From the NCBI RefSeq assembly GCF_005887115.1, contig NZ_PNCJ01000044.1, forward strand, positions 1-36,965: a DNA stretch of 36,965 bases. Reading direction: 5' to 3'. Source of the stretch: Pseudoalteromonas rubra (GTDB lineage: Bacteria > Pseudomonadota > Gammaproteobacteria > Enterobacterales > Alteromonadaceae). The position numbers were made by a program, and so were the translations under genes. Shown piece by piece: positions 16,601 to 24,143 of this stretch; position 1 is the stretch's first letter, and every line of letters starts with the position of its first letter. The notes under the pieces were generated by a model that saw only the letters and a program-made list of their open reading frames with translations, was not told the origin of the DNA and did no database searches.

Positions 16601-17008
16601 GAACGCACTATTGCGGGTGCGCCGGATCCTGTGTTGTTCACGGCCACTGCCATGATTGGCATGATTGCACTGGCCGGAATTGTGGTCAGAAACTCTCTGA
16701 TCCTGGTGGAGTTTATCACTCAGGCAAGACAAGTTGGCATGCCACTACAGGCGGCGCTGATCCGCGCGGGCAGTGTACGCATGCGACCGGTATTACTGAC
16801 CGCAGGGACGACCTTACTGGGTAATCTGGTGATTATTCTGGATCCGGTATTCAGTGGTCTGGCACTGGCAATCATGTTTGGCATCGTCGCATCGACCTTA
16901 TTCTCTTTATTGGTTGTGCCTGTTGTTTATTATCTGGTGTTTAGCTCATCGGATGAGACCGCGGCCCCGACCTCGATTTCTGACAGTTTGGAGACTACTC
17001 ATGTTTAA
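13682..17008 (+). CDS. RND efflux pump, inner-membrane permease
   Basis: A 1108-residue proton-driven resistance-nodulation-division transporter of the AcrB-like superfamily (heavy-metal or drug efflux type). The N-terminal helix precedes the MPREEEPQIVVP stretch (39-50). A large periplasmic loop follows, then a membrane bundle with the proton-relay aspartates D415-D416 in GLLVDDPITGIDN. A second periplasmic loop and a C-terminal bundle (about 910-1090) complete the usual 12-helix plan. It starts inside the repressor gene (ATGA overlap), and its stop overlaps the start of the membrane fusion protein by eight bases. This permease-before-adaptor order is the reverse of acrAB. The substrate is unknown; the regulator suggests a link with sulfide, polysulfide or thiol-reactive compounds. 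Confidence 0.93.
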   Translation: MSTKASLTERILNQSLSGRLPALVFFFAIVLGALALQFMPREEEPQIVVPMLDIHVTAPNIAAPEVVRLVTTPLEKLLLQIPGVEHVYSTTNSGNTVVTLRFHVGESREQAILNTYTKLYANEHQMAAVVSDWQIRPIEVDDVPIVMLGLYSEKPDQYDDYDLTRFAQEISTQLQQLPDTSEVKVVAGRQRTLNVWLDATALAAHQSTPVDVLQAIQSSNQLQQVGKRVAGNKQIVLEAGDVLRTSDALRELVITVVNGRAVKLKDVARIEDGPGEPEHYQWLALNDEQQSLPLVTISVAKQKGSNAVAVAEQVHRLMRRLQTQLLPPEVAVKVLRDYGQTADEKVNDLMASLVFAVLTVVIFVGVFLGWRPAIVVGLAIPVCYGITLALDWAFGYTINRVTLFALILSLGLLVDDPITGIDNISRLLVPGKSRKQQIVIAMTEIRTALLMSTLTIMMAFLPLAYITGMMGPYMAPMAFNVPVSVMISTGVAFFITPWLASRLLTTKPSAVPSKDNQWYAALLTPLLRSPRRAKGMLWAVLTLFVLSASLPVFRAVPLKLLPYDNKNEVQVLIDLPEGSSLEATARLTRVVQQRVWQINEVSAIAAYVGQPSSMDFNGMVRGYYRRHSDNLAELRVLLLDKSERVHQSHAVVLRLRDALAEFNRDGTVVKVVEVPPGPPVMSTLTAEVYAEPFISADTHREAALQLMTRLRQEAHVVEVDTSLSAPSTLQRFVADKQKAALSGVSSAEINQTLALISKGMQAGLLYQPREAQPVPINLQLAYADRQHWSDLLATQIRGSGEVTQEQQGFGLSRAARPMVALSEVGEVHTLAVEPAIYRKDLAPVIYVFAELNGRTPAEVIADVVADEQQAGMSINNDTQATPWQQRTFLSNGGALPWQLPEGTSYRFSGEGEWRITVRVFRDMGIAFAFALVAIFVILRWQTASTAVALIIMSAIPLTMIGIMPGFWALNQIGERTIAGAPDPVLFTATAMIGMIALAGIVVRNSLILVEFITQARQVGMPLQAALIRAGSVRMRPVLLTAGTTLLGNLVIILDPVFSGLALAIMFGIVASTLFSLLVVPVVYYLVFSSSDETAAPTSISDSLETTHV

Positions 17009-18101
17009 GATTCGTCTGTTGCGCCCGATTGCGGCCATACTGCTATTGTTACTCGCAGTAGCCTGGATGGCAGGACTGTTTAATAGCACCATACCGCCGG
17101 GAGAAAAACCGCTGACACCTGCGTCTCAGTTAACAGTTCATGTTGCTGAGCAGCGGCTGGTTCAGGATGTTGAGGAAATGCCGGGCAGTGTGATCGCAAA
17201 ACACAATACGGTGGTTGCAAGTCGGGTACTGGCCCAGCTTAAGAGTTTGACCGTACGTTCCGGAGACACAATTCAGGCGGGGCAATTGATAGCCACTCTG
17301 GATGATGCAGATCTGCGTGCACAGCTGCGAGCGGTCAAGGCGCAGCAGCAGGCCAACCTGGCACAATTGACGCAGGCACAGAAACAGCTGGCGCGTGCCC
17401 AAACATTACAGCGCAAAGGTTTGGTTGCGCATAACCAGGTTGATGAGTGGCAAACTCAGGTCAATGAGCTGACAGCCAGAGAGTCGGTGCTGCTGCAGCA
17501 GTACAAAGGCGCAGAAGTGGCATTGAGTTATACTCAGGTCAAAGCACCAATCTCGGGTACGCTGGTGGCACGGTTGCAAGAACCCGGAGCCATGCTCAAT
17601 CCCGGGTCACCGTTAGTCTCAATCTATAACCCGGCACAACTGCAGGTTGAAGTGTCGGTGAGGGAGCGCTTGCTCACGGAGCTGACCTTGGGCGCTCGTC
17701 ACCAAATTAGTATTCCGGCTGCTGAGGCGACTCAGTACGCCACTATCAGTGAGCTGGTGCCTGTTGCGGATAGCGGGGCGAGAAGTTTTACGGTTAAGCT
17801 GGATATGCAATGGATGCAGGGGGTAATCCCGGGAATGTATGCAATGCTGAAACTTCCGGCAGCCCCGCGCCCGGCTGTGTTGATCCCCAAATCTTTAGTC
17901 CATCAATATGGGCAGCTTAGCAAAGTTGAGGTGCTACACAATGGGCTGGTTCAGAGCCGGTTTATTCGTCTGGGTAATGAGTATGGTAATGAGGTTGAAG
18001 TGGTCAGTGGTTTGCTCGCCGGTGAACACCTGGTCATGGGGTCACCGACGGCATTACCCGTGGCTACAGAAAAGTCGCAATCTCCTCAAGCGGCTTTTTA
18101 A
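17001..18101 (+). CDS. RND efflux pump, periplasmic adaptor (membrane fusion protein)
   Basis: A 366-residue membrane fusion protein that joins the RND permease to an outer-membrane channel. The ATG at 17001 follows from the overlap with the pump stop codon and gives an N-terminal anchor (about 8-26). The lipoyl domain halves are VASRVLAQLKSLTVRSGDTI with GQLIATLDDADLRAQL, and the later KAPISGTLVARLQEPG. A coiled-coil hairpin of about 60 residues rich in Q, A and L lies between them, followed by beta-barrel and membrane-proximal domains. No TolC-like outer-membrane factor gene follows. The 3' end overlaps the convergent nitroreductase gene by 38 bp. Confidence 0.92.
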   Translation: MFKIRLLRPIAAILLLLLAVAWMAGLFNSTIPPGEKPLTPASQLTVHVAEQRLVQDVEEMPGSVIAKHNTVVASRVLAQLKSLTVRSGDTIQAGQLIATLDDADLRAQLRAVKAQQQANLAQLTQAQKQLARAQTLQRKGLVAHNQVDEWQTQVNELTARESVLLQQYKGAEVALSYTQVKAPISGTLVARLQEPGAMLNPGSPLVSIYNPAQLQVEVSVRERLLTELTLGARHQISIPAAEATQYATISELVPVADSGARSFTVKLDMQWMQGVIPGMYAMLKLPAAPRPAVLIPKSLVHQYGQLSKVEVLHNGLVQSRFIRLGNEYGNEVEVVSGLLAGEHLVMGSPTALPVATEKSQSPQAAF

Positions 18102-18741
18102 CCAGTGCATGCTCCGGCACGGAGGCATCTTCAGCAGGATATCCGGCAATTAACAGCATATATGGACGTTCATTTTCCTTATCCCGTTGACAGATTTCAG
18201 TCAGAAAGCTCATGGGTTTAGGGGTGTGTGTCAGTGTTGCCAGACCCGCATGGTGTAAGGCCTGGATCAGAAAGCCGGTGGCAATGCCAACGGACTCATG
18301 TACATAGTAGTTGGTATTTTTATCTTCCGTGTGGATACCGCCTTTTTTCTGGCTAAAGATAGCGATTAACCAGGGAGCGTGTTCCAGATAAGGCTTGTCT
18401 GCATCGGTCCCCAGCGGTTTTAGGGCATCGAGCCACTCTTCACCTGCACGACCCTCATAAAAAGCCTGCTCCTGTTGTTCAGCGGCGGCGCGGATCTGTT
18501 TCTTCACGTCCTGGCTGTGGATAGCAACAAAATGCCATGGCTGGTGGTTGGCGCCGCTGGGCGCTGAGCCTGCGGTTTTAATGCAGGCTTCAATAATCTC
18601 TTTGGGTACTGGTCGGTCGCTAAAACTGCGGATGGTATGACGACGCTTGGCTTCATCCAGAAATGCAGTCGCACGGCTGAGCATTTCATCCTGTGGATAT
18701 TCAATAAAGTCGTTGAGGGGCACGTTCGCATGTTGTTTCAT
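18064..18741 (-). CDS. Nitroreductase-family flavoprotein, iodotyrosine-deiodinase-like
   Basis: A 225-residue FMN-dependent nitroreductase-fold protein. RRHTIRSFSDRPVP (33-46) and APSGANHQPWHF (60-71) bind FMN in this family. EWLDALKPLGTDADKPYLEHAPWLI, YYVHESVGIATGFLIQALHHAG and LATLTHTPKPMSFL follow the pattern of the iodotyrosine deiodinase (IYD) subgroup more than that of NfsB-type nitroreductases. Bacterial IYD-like enzymes can dehalogenate halotyrosines, a reasonable role in a marine, halide-rich setting, but the true substrate is unknown. AAAGG lies six bases before the start at 18741. Confidence 0.85.
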   Translation of the reverse strand: MKQHANVPLNDFIEYPQDEMLSRATAFLDEAKRRHTIRSFSDRPVPKEIIEACIKTAGSAPSGANHQPWHFVAIHSQDVKKQIRAAAEQQEQAFYEGRAGEEWLDALKPLGTDADKPYLEHAPWLIAIFSQKKGGIHTEDKNTNYYVHESVGIATGFLIQALHHAGLATLTHTPKPMSFLTEICQRDKENERPYMLLIAGYPAEDASVPEHALVKKPLEEIATFL

Positions 18742-18772
18742 GATTTACCTTTCTCTTTTTTGTTTATAATTT

Positions 18773-18801
18773 GTTATATCCTGACTGCGTTTCCCTTGCA
18801 A
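18773..18801 (-). promoter_or_regulatory. Nitroreductase gene promoter
   Basis: On the minus strand TTGCAA (18796-18801) and TATAAC (18773-18778) have a 17-bp spacer and lie about 30 bp upstream of the start codon. Confidence 0.55.
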
Positions 18802-18993
18802 CCGACTGACATTAAGCGTGCTGCTGCAATGTAAAGCTGGCGATGGTCCGACGGCAATTTTACTTTACCTTTGCAGGCTAGAGTAAAAATGTGCCGGTTA
18901 TTCCTATTGGTTATATTGAACATTAGCGACAAGCACTCTGCTACTGCGCTGGGATCCGCTAAAATAGCCGCTCAATTCTGAATGGAGGTCACT

Positions 18994-19656
18994 ATGTATC
19001 AGCATGTATGGGAATCGGGTGAGTCGATTGCATTACCAGTTGGTAAAGCGGTGTGTGTGGGTCGTAACTATGTTGCACACGCCAAAGAACTCAATAACCC
19101 GATACCGGATAGCCCATTACTTTTTATCAAACCCGCGACGGCGCTCTGCCACTTTCAATCACCACTGAGGCTCAATAGCACACTGGGTGAGCATCACTAC
19201 GAAGCTGAGTTGGTACTTCTGGTAGGCAGTCGGATAGACCACAATACAAGTGCACCATTAGAGCATATCAGTGGTATCGCCACGGGGCTGGATCTGACGT
19301 TAAGGGATTTACAGTCTGAGTTGAAGCAACAGGGACATCCCTGGGAATGTGCGAAAGCGTACGATAACAGCTGTAGCCTTACACCATTCAGACCGGTTGA
19401 TGGATTGGGTGAGAGCAGCGTATTGCACTATGCATTTTGGCAAAATGGCCAGTTAAAGCAGCGCGGAGACAGCAGCTTGATGATTTTTAACCTGCATACC
19501 CTGTTAAAGGCCTGTGCCCGATATTTCACTTTGCTACCTGGTGACATCGTTATGACCGGTACGCCAAAAGGAGTAGGGGCTTTACAATCCGGGGATGAGC
19601 TGACTTTGAGCCTGCTCGATGGCCCTGCTTATTCTGCGACGGTGGACATTCGCTAA
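18994..19656 (+). CDS. Fumarylacetoacetate hydrolase-family protein, YcgM-like acylpyruvase
   Basis: A 220-residue member of the fumarylacetoacetate hydrolase (FAH) superfamily, closest in pattern to E. coli YcgM (219 residues). These proteins hydrolyse acylpyruvates or decarboxylate oxaloacetate. VGRNYVAHAKELNNPIPDSP, LLFIKPATALCHF and GLDLTLRDLQSELKQQGHPW match YcgM segment by segment. HHYEAELVLLVG contains acidic metal ligands, and VMTGTPKGVGALQSGDEL is the C-terminal signature. I chose the ATG at 18994 because TGGAGG lies five bases upstream; the ATG at 18982 overlaps that ribosome site. purT follows on the same strand 88 bp downstream. Confidence 0.9.
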   Translation: MYQHVWESGESIALPVGKAVCVGRNYVAHAKELNNPIPDSPLLFIKPATALCHFQSPLRLNSTLGEHHYEAELVLLVGSRIDHNTSAPLEHISGIATGLDLTLRDLQSELKQQGHPWECAKAYDNSCSLTPFRPVDGLGESSVLHYAFWQNGQLKQRGDSSLMIFNLHTLLKACARYFTLLPGDIVMTGTPKGVGALQSGDELTLSLLDGPAYSATVDIR

Positions 19657-19744
19657 GCGGTTCGTTTATCTGGTTTGCAATGCTGCCAGTACAAAGTGTG
19701 CTACTGTTTGTGCCAATCTGTTGAACGTTATTAAGGACCAAATC

Positions 19745-20932
19745 ATGAAAGTTAAACCCCTTGGGACTCCATTTAGCGCAACGTCATGCAAAGTATTATT
19801 GTGTGGCGGTGGCGAGCTGGGCAAAGAAGTAGTGATTGAGTTTAAGCGACTTGGTGCTGAGGTGGTGGTACTGGATCGTTATGACCATGCGCCAGCGATG
19901 CAAGTTGCTGATCGCAGCTTCACTCTGTCGATGCTCGATGGTGACAAGCTGGCAGCTGTCATTGAGCAAGAGCAGCCTGACTATATTGTGCCCGAGATTG
20001 AAGCCATCGCAACCGATACTTTAGTGGCGCTGGAGCAGCAGGGCTATACCGTCGTGCCCTCAGCGAAAGCTACGCAGCTGACTATGAACCGTGAGGGGAT
20101 CCGCCGGCTGGCCGCGGAAGAGCTGGATTTGGCAACGTCGCCCTACCGGTTTGTTGATACACAACAGGAATTCATCAGTGCAGTTGCTGAGATAGGCATG
20201 CCCTGTGTGATTAAACCTATCATGAGTTCTTCTGGCAAGGGACAAAGTGTGGTGCGCAGTGAGGCTGATCTTGAATCCGCCTGGGAGTATGCGCAGCAGG
20301 GTGGTCGTGCCGGTCAGGGTAGAGTGATAGTTGAAGGCTTTGTCGACTTCGATTACGAAATTACCTTGTTGACCATTCGCCATATCAACGGCACCAGCTT
20401 TTGTGAGCCAATTGGCCATGTGCAACAGGATGGCGACTATCAGCAAAGCTGGCAACCACAAGCGATGTCTGAGCTGGCATTATCACGTGCCAAAGCAATG
20501 GCTGAGCAGATCACCGAAGCGCTGGGTGGCCGTGGCCTGTTTGGGGTCGAGTTATTTATCAAAGATGACGAGGTGTATTTCAGCGAAGTTTCGCCACGTC
20601 CTCATGACACCGGTATGGTGACCCTGATCTCTCAGGACCTGAGTGAATTTGCCCTGCACGTGCGGGCCATTTTGGGGTTGCCTATTCCTAATATTCACTG
20701 TCATGGCCCATCGGCATCCAGTGTTATACTGGTCGACGGCACGTCACAGCAGCTGAGTTTTACTCAGGTCGCCGAGGCCCTCTCTGAAGCCGAAACCGAT
20801 TTACGTTTGTTTGGCAAACCTGAAGTGGCAGGCCGGCGCCGCATGGGGGTTGCACTGGCACGTGATGAAAGCTGTGAACTGGCCACAGAGAAAGCAAAAC
20901 GAGTAAGTTCAACCATAGGCACGATTTTATGA
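19745..20932 (+). CDS. purT: Formate-dependent GAR transformylase PurT
   Basis: This ATP-grasp enzyme makes formylglycinamide ribonucleotide from GAR, formate and ATP in purine synthesis, independent of folate. The length from the ATG at 19745 (395 residues, E. coli 392) and AAGGA seven bases upstream decide the start; the longer frame upstream overlaps the acylpyruvase gene and is not conserved. LLCGGGELGKEVVIEFKRLG (about 18-37) is the N-terminal nucleotide-fold motif. MPCVIKPIMSSSGKGQS and FSEVSPRPHDTGMVTLISQD are the ATP-grasp and metal/GAR-binding regions. Its last four bases (ATGA) are shared with the start of the aldo/keto reductase gene. Confidence 0.96.
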   Translation: MKVKPLGTPFSATSCKVLLCGGGELGKEVVIEFKRLGAEVVVLDRYDHAPAMQVADRSFTLSMLDGDKLAAVIEQEQPDYIVPEIEAIATDTLVALEQQGYTVVPSAKATQLTMNREGIRRLAAEELDLATSPYRFVDTQQEFISAVAEIGMPCVIKPIMSSSGKGQSVVRSEADLESAWEYAQQGGRAGQGRVIVEGFVDFDYEITLLTIRHINGTSFCEPIGHVQQDGDYQQSWQPQAMSELALSRAKAMAEQITEALGGRGLFGVELFIKDDEVYFSEVSPRPHDTGMVTLISQDLSEFALHVRAILGLPIPNIHCHGPSASSVILVDGTSQQLSFTQVAEALSEAETDLRLFGKPEVAGRRRMGVALARDESCELATEKAKRVSSTIGTIL

Positions 20933-21816
20933 CACACAAGGTAATGGGCGATCTGGTCGCCGGGTTCTGGCGTTTACTGGACTGGCAGCACAGCCCGGCT
21001 CAGACTTTAGATTTTGTAAAGCAACTGACAGAAATGGGTATACGTGACACCGATCACGCCGATATCTATGGCCAGTATGAATGCGAAGCGGCTTTCGGTC
21101 GTGCGTTGGCATTGGAACCGTCGGTCCGTGAGCAGATCCGTATCATCACCAAATGCGGCATTCGTCCGGCTTTGGCAAGTAAGGGACTGGCGGGCAAAGC
21201 CAATCATTATGACTCAAGTAAAGCCCATATCATTGCCTCGGTGCAGCAGTCTTTAAAGCACTTTGGCACAGATCGCATTGATACATTGCTGATCCACCGC
21301 CCCGACTATCTGATGGATGCCGACGAAGTGGCTGAGGCGTTTAACACACTCAAACAACAGGGTGATGTGCTGCACTTTGGGGTATCGAATTTTACCCCTT
21401 CGCAGCTGAGCCTGCTGCAGTCTCGCTTAGACTTTGACCTGATCACCAACCAGATAGAGTTTTCACCTTATGAGCTCAAGGCCCTGGATGATGGCACTTT
21501 AGATCAGTGTCAGCAGCTGCGTATTCACCCTATGCTGTGGTCACCGCTGGCGGGGGGGCGTATTTTCGTAGCACAAGATGACAAAGCGGTGCGTTTACGT
21601 GCTTGTCTCAGCGAAGTGGCTGAAGAAGTAGGTGCCAGTGGCATAGATGCAGTGATTTATGCCTGGTTGTTAATGCACCCAAGTAAGCCGTCCGTGGTAT
21701 TGGGTACAGGTAACATTGAGCGGGTACGTACGGCCGTGGCGGCGCGTACGCTAACTTTATCCCGTGAGCAATGGTATCGTATCTGGCAGGCATCGACCGG
21801 TCATAGTGTGCCTTAA
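20929..21816 (+). CDS. Aldo/keto reductase, YdhF-like
   Basis: A 295-residue NAD(P)H-dependent aldo/keto reductase resembling E. coli YdhF (298 residues). GIRDTDHADIYGQYECEAAFGRAL contains the catalytic Asp and Tyr of the family; ITKCGIRP carries the lysine, and DTLLIHRPD the histidine. Further signatures are FGVSNFTPSQL, NQIEFSPYE and the C-terminal VVLGTGNIERV for cofactor binding. The start overlaps the stop of purT by four bases, which suggests translational coupling, although no metabolic link to purines is evident. Physiological substrate unknown. Confidence 0.88.
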   Translation: MTHKVMGDLVAGFWRLLDWQHSPAQTLDFVKQLTEMGIRDTDHADIYGQYECEAAFGRALALEPSVREQIRIITKCGIRPALASKGLAGKANHYDSSKAHIIASVQQSLKHFGTDRIDTLLIHRPDYLMDADEVAEAFNTLKQQGDVLHFGVSNFTPSQLSLLQSRLDFDLITNQIEFSPYELKALDDGTLDQCQQLRIHPMLWSPLAGGRIFVAQDDKAVRLRACLSEVAEEVGASGIDAVIYAWLLMHPSKPSVVLGTGNIERVRTAVAARTLTLSREQWYRIWQASTGHSVP

Positions 21817-21834
21817 GCATGTGAGTGACTGGAC

Positions 21835-22521
21835 TCAGAGCGTAAAGTCCAGCGCATAACTCACATAAGCCTTGATGTCATCATCGGCATCAAGGTCCGT
21901 CTTCACTAATCCCAGTGTAAACCCTCCGGTGCTTAGACTGACGCCATAATCCATATAGCTATCATCCTCACCCGTCCACTCCATGACGGTATCGCCACTG
22001 GAGCGTCCAATATGCAAACCCAGTTCAGACTCAGTAAACACCGCAAACGCCGCGTTCAGTTCCAGATACAACATGTCTTCTTCTGTGGTGGAATCATCCT
22101 GGGCGGTAGTCAGGTGGCTGAGTTTGAAGGTGAAATACTGCCAGCCAAGAGAGGCATAGAGCTCACCAAAGTCAATATCGCCAGCTGCATCCGGGTAGGC
22201 ATAGTGAATATAGCCGATGTCATAGTTCACTTGATTGAACTCGCCACTGAATCCCGCATAGAGATCTAACTCGTAGCTGGTGCTGGCCGTATCACCAAAA
22301 TCTACGTTGGATGCCCAGGTACCAAAGTAAAAGCCTTTGCCGCTGTCATAATCCAGCCCGCCCGAGATGGCGGCACCATCATCTGATTGGGTAATACCGC
22401 GCCAGAAGTAGTTGGAGCTGGCGGCGACATTGGCGCTGACAGAGCCGGCACTATCGGCGAATGCCTGCGTGTGGGAGAAAAGCAGTGAGATTGCACAGAG
22501 CAATGAGTATTTTTTATTCAT
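21835..22521 (-). CDS. TorF-family putative porin
   Basis: A 228-residue outer-membrane beta-barrel protein. I chose the ATG at 22521 because it opens a clean signal peptide (MNKKYSLLCAISLLFSHTQAFA) after an AGAGGA site; the upstream ATG adds seven residues before it. SANVAASSNYFWRGITQSDDGAAISGG is the recognisable N-terminal signature of the TIGR02001/TorF family. The rest alternates polar and aromatic residues as in barrel strands, and the chain ends in Phe-Thr-Leu. The family is associated with outer-membrane transport, but the substrate is not established. Confidence 0.83.
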   Translation of the reverse strand: MNKKYSLLCAISLLFSHTQAFADSAGSVSANVAASSNYFWRGITQSDDGAAISGGLDYDSGKGFYFGTWASNVDFGDTASTSYELDLYAGFSGEFNQVNYDIGYIHYAYPDAAGDIDFGELYASLGWQYFTFKLSHLTTAQDDSTTEEDMLYLELNAAFAVFTESELGLHIGRSSGDTVMEWTGEDDSYMDYGVSLSTGGFTLGLVKTDLDADDDIKAYVSYALDFTL

Positions 22522-22716
22522 GTAGAGTCCTCTGGAGCACAAAGTTGTTGTCGTGCACGAGGTTGCAATGGCTAAGCCAGTCTTGAATAAATTATGCTTT
22601 GTTTAATGCATGGCTTTGATTTTTATGAATATAGCTTGAGAACGGAGTGGTGTGTTGTAGTGCTAATCGGGGTTAAGTATGCACGCAGCTGGTGCAGATC
22701 TGTTCGATGTTGCACA

Positions 22717-22748
22717 ATAATCAGGCAGCTTGGTCACTGCCCGATTAT
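22717..22748 (-). terminator. Terminator after the unknown gene at 22766
   Basis: On the minus strand ATAATCGGGCAG pairs with CTGCCTGATTAT (12 bp with one G-U) around an 8-base loop, 18 bp after the stop codon. The tail is only moderately T-rich (TATTGTG), because the stem itself ends in A/T pairs. Confidence 0.6.
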
Positions 22749-22765
22749 CTTACCGAATGATTCAG

Positions 22766-23932
22766 TTATCCGAAAATAGCGCGCATCAGTGAAATGGTTT
22801 CATCGACACTACGACCTTTTTCTACTTCGGCAATAATGGAGTCGCGTTTGGCACGGATATGATCCGGGATGCTCTCATCACTCAAGGCGCGGTCAACCAG
22901 CGTTTCTGCCGATTCTTTGCTGCGACGCGTGGTTTTAGTCCCGCCACTGCTCGTGGTCCGCTTTGGTTTATTAAGCAATTTGTAATAGTTGGAGCTTTGC
23001 GGCGTGTCTTTGTCTGCATAATAGAAGAAGCACGGCAGTAAAGCTTTAATGGCATTCAGCCTGGTTTCAAGCTCATCAGCGGCAGTACCCGTTGCAAACC
23101 AGGGCATCTTGTTGATGGCTACCACAACATCCTGCCAGTAACGTTCAAAGTCCCGGTTGGTCAGTTTCGCAATACCCAATGCCTGACACAGGGCATCCAG
23201 CTTGCTGTTGACCAGCGGCGTGAACACATCCGGGCGACGCATCGCCAGCAGGCGAGTGGCGGGCGCCAGAGTGGGTTTTTCATCGCTGTGGCTGAATGCC
23301 ATCAGGTAAGCCACGACAAACTCCTGGTAATGCTGCGCTGTAACCTCGCCTTCCAGTGGGATATGAGCCAGTGCAGTATCGAACTCACCTGGCAAATCGG
23401 CGAGTAACTGGTGGAACCCTTTGGCGCTTTTGGTTGAGGCAAACCACTCGACATCGAACTGATATACACCCGTATCCAGGCTGGCGGCATGTTTGCCACT
23501 GAATGCGAGGCGATCTTCGCTGATCATGTCTTGTAAGGGGGTCGCACGCAGTGGGGCTAGGTAGTCAATCAGCTTAAGTTGCTCGTCCAGTGCCAACTCT
23601 GTCTCACGTTGACGAATGAATTCACAGATCACAGGCCAGGGCGCAATACGTAAAGTTTTTAGCTGCAAAAAGCTGATGGCATTGATCAGCATATCCTGAA
23701 GCTTCTTCACGATAGGCAATTGATGGTCATCAAGTAGCTCAAAATTAATGCGGTTTTTGGCTACATCCAGTAGCTCATAGCACCACCCCAGAAAGTCTTC
23801 CGGATGATTTTCGACCTTGACGGCCATCAGATTTAGGCTGATCTCGGTCGCCTGTTTCAGGATGTTCTGGTAAATCTGACTTTCTTGTTCGCCCAAAGCC
23901 ATATTCGACGGTGAAATGAGCAGCTTCTTCAT
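22766..23932 (-). CDS. Conserved-looking protein of unknown function
   Basis: A 388-residue soluble protein that I do not recognise. I start it at the ATG at 23932; a TTG six codons earlier lacks a ribosome site. There is no signal peptide or membrane segment. Residues 223-279 hold the most motif-like part: ATRLLAMRRPDVFTPLVNSK, then LCQALGI, YWQDVVVAI and MPWF. That pattern reminds me of segments in poorly characterised proteins of restriction or DNA-processing loci, but I cannot confirm this and see no nuclease motif. Residues 322-342 are a basic, Ser/Thr/Gly-rich linker. The C-terminal 45 residues form a helical tail. The gene stands alone with its own terminator. Confidence 0.75.
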   Translation of the reverse strand: MKKLLISPSNMALGEQESQIYQNILKQATEISLNLMAVKVENHPEDFLGWCYELLDVAKNRINFELLDDHQLPIVKKLQDMLINAISFLQLKTLRIAPWPVICEFIRQRETELALDEQLKLIDYLAPLRATPLQDMISEDRLAFSGKHAASLDTGVYQFDVEWFASTKSAKGFHQLLADLPGEFDTALAHIPLEGEVTAQHYQEFVVAYLMAFSHSDEKPTLAPATRLLAMRRPDVFTPLVNSKLDALCQALGIAKLTNRDFERYWQDVVVAINKMPWFATGTAADELETRLNAIKALLPCFFYYADKDTPQSSNYYKLLNKPKRTTSSGGTKTTRRSKESAETLVDRALSDESIPDHIRAKRDSIIAEVEKGRSVDETISLMRAIFG

Positions 23933-24143
23933 GTCGCAGCGGTTCTCCAACTAGAGGGTTAAATACAGACTATTCAGTTTAGCGAAAGGTCGGTAAAACT
24001 GACAAGGGCGTGGATCATACCTTGATCTCCCGCAAGTGCAATGCGAGATAGTCCAGATTGAAAAATCTTCCCAGGTGAAGGTGAATTTATCAACCAAATC
24101 GCTATCATAGAATGAGTCATTGATGATTTATAAAGGAAGAGTT

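Noticed and set aside
23933..23950. Earlier TTG start for the unknown 388-residue protein
   Set aside because: No ribosome site precedes it and the six extra residues look non-conserved in character; the ATG at 23932 is simpler.
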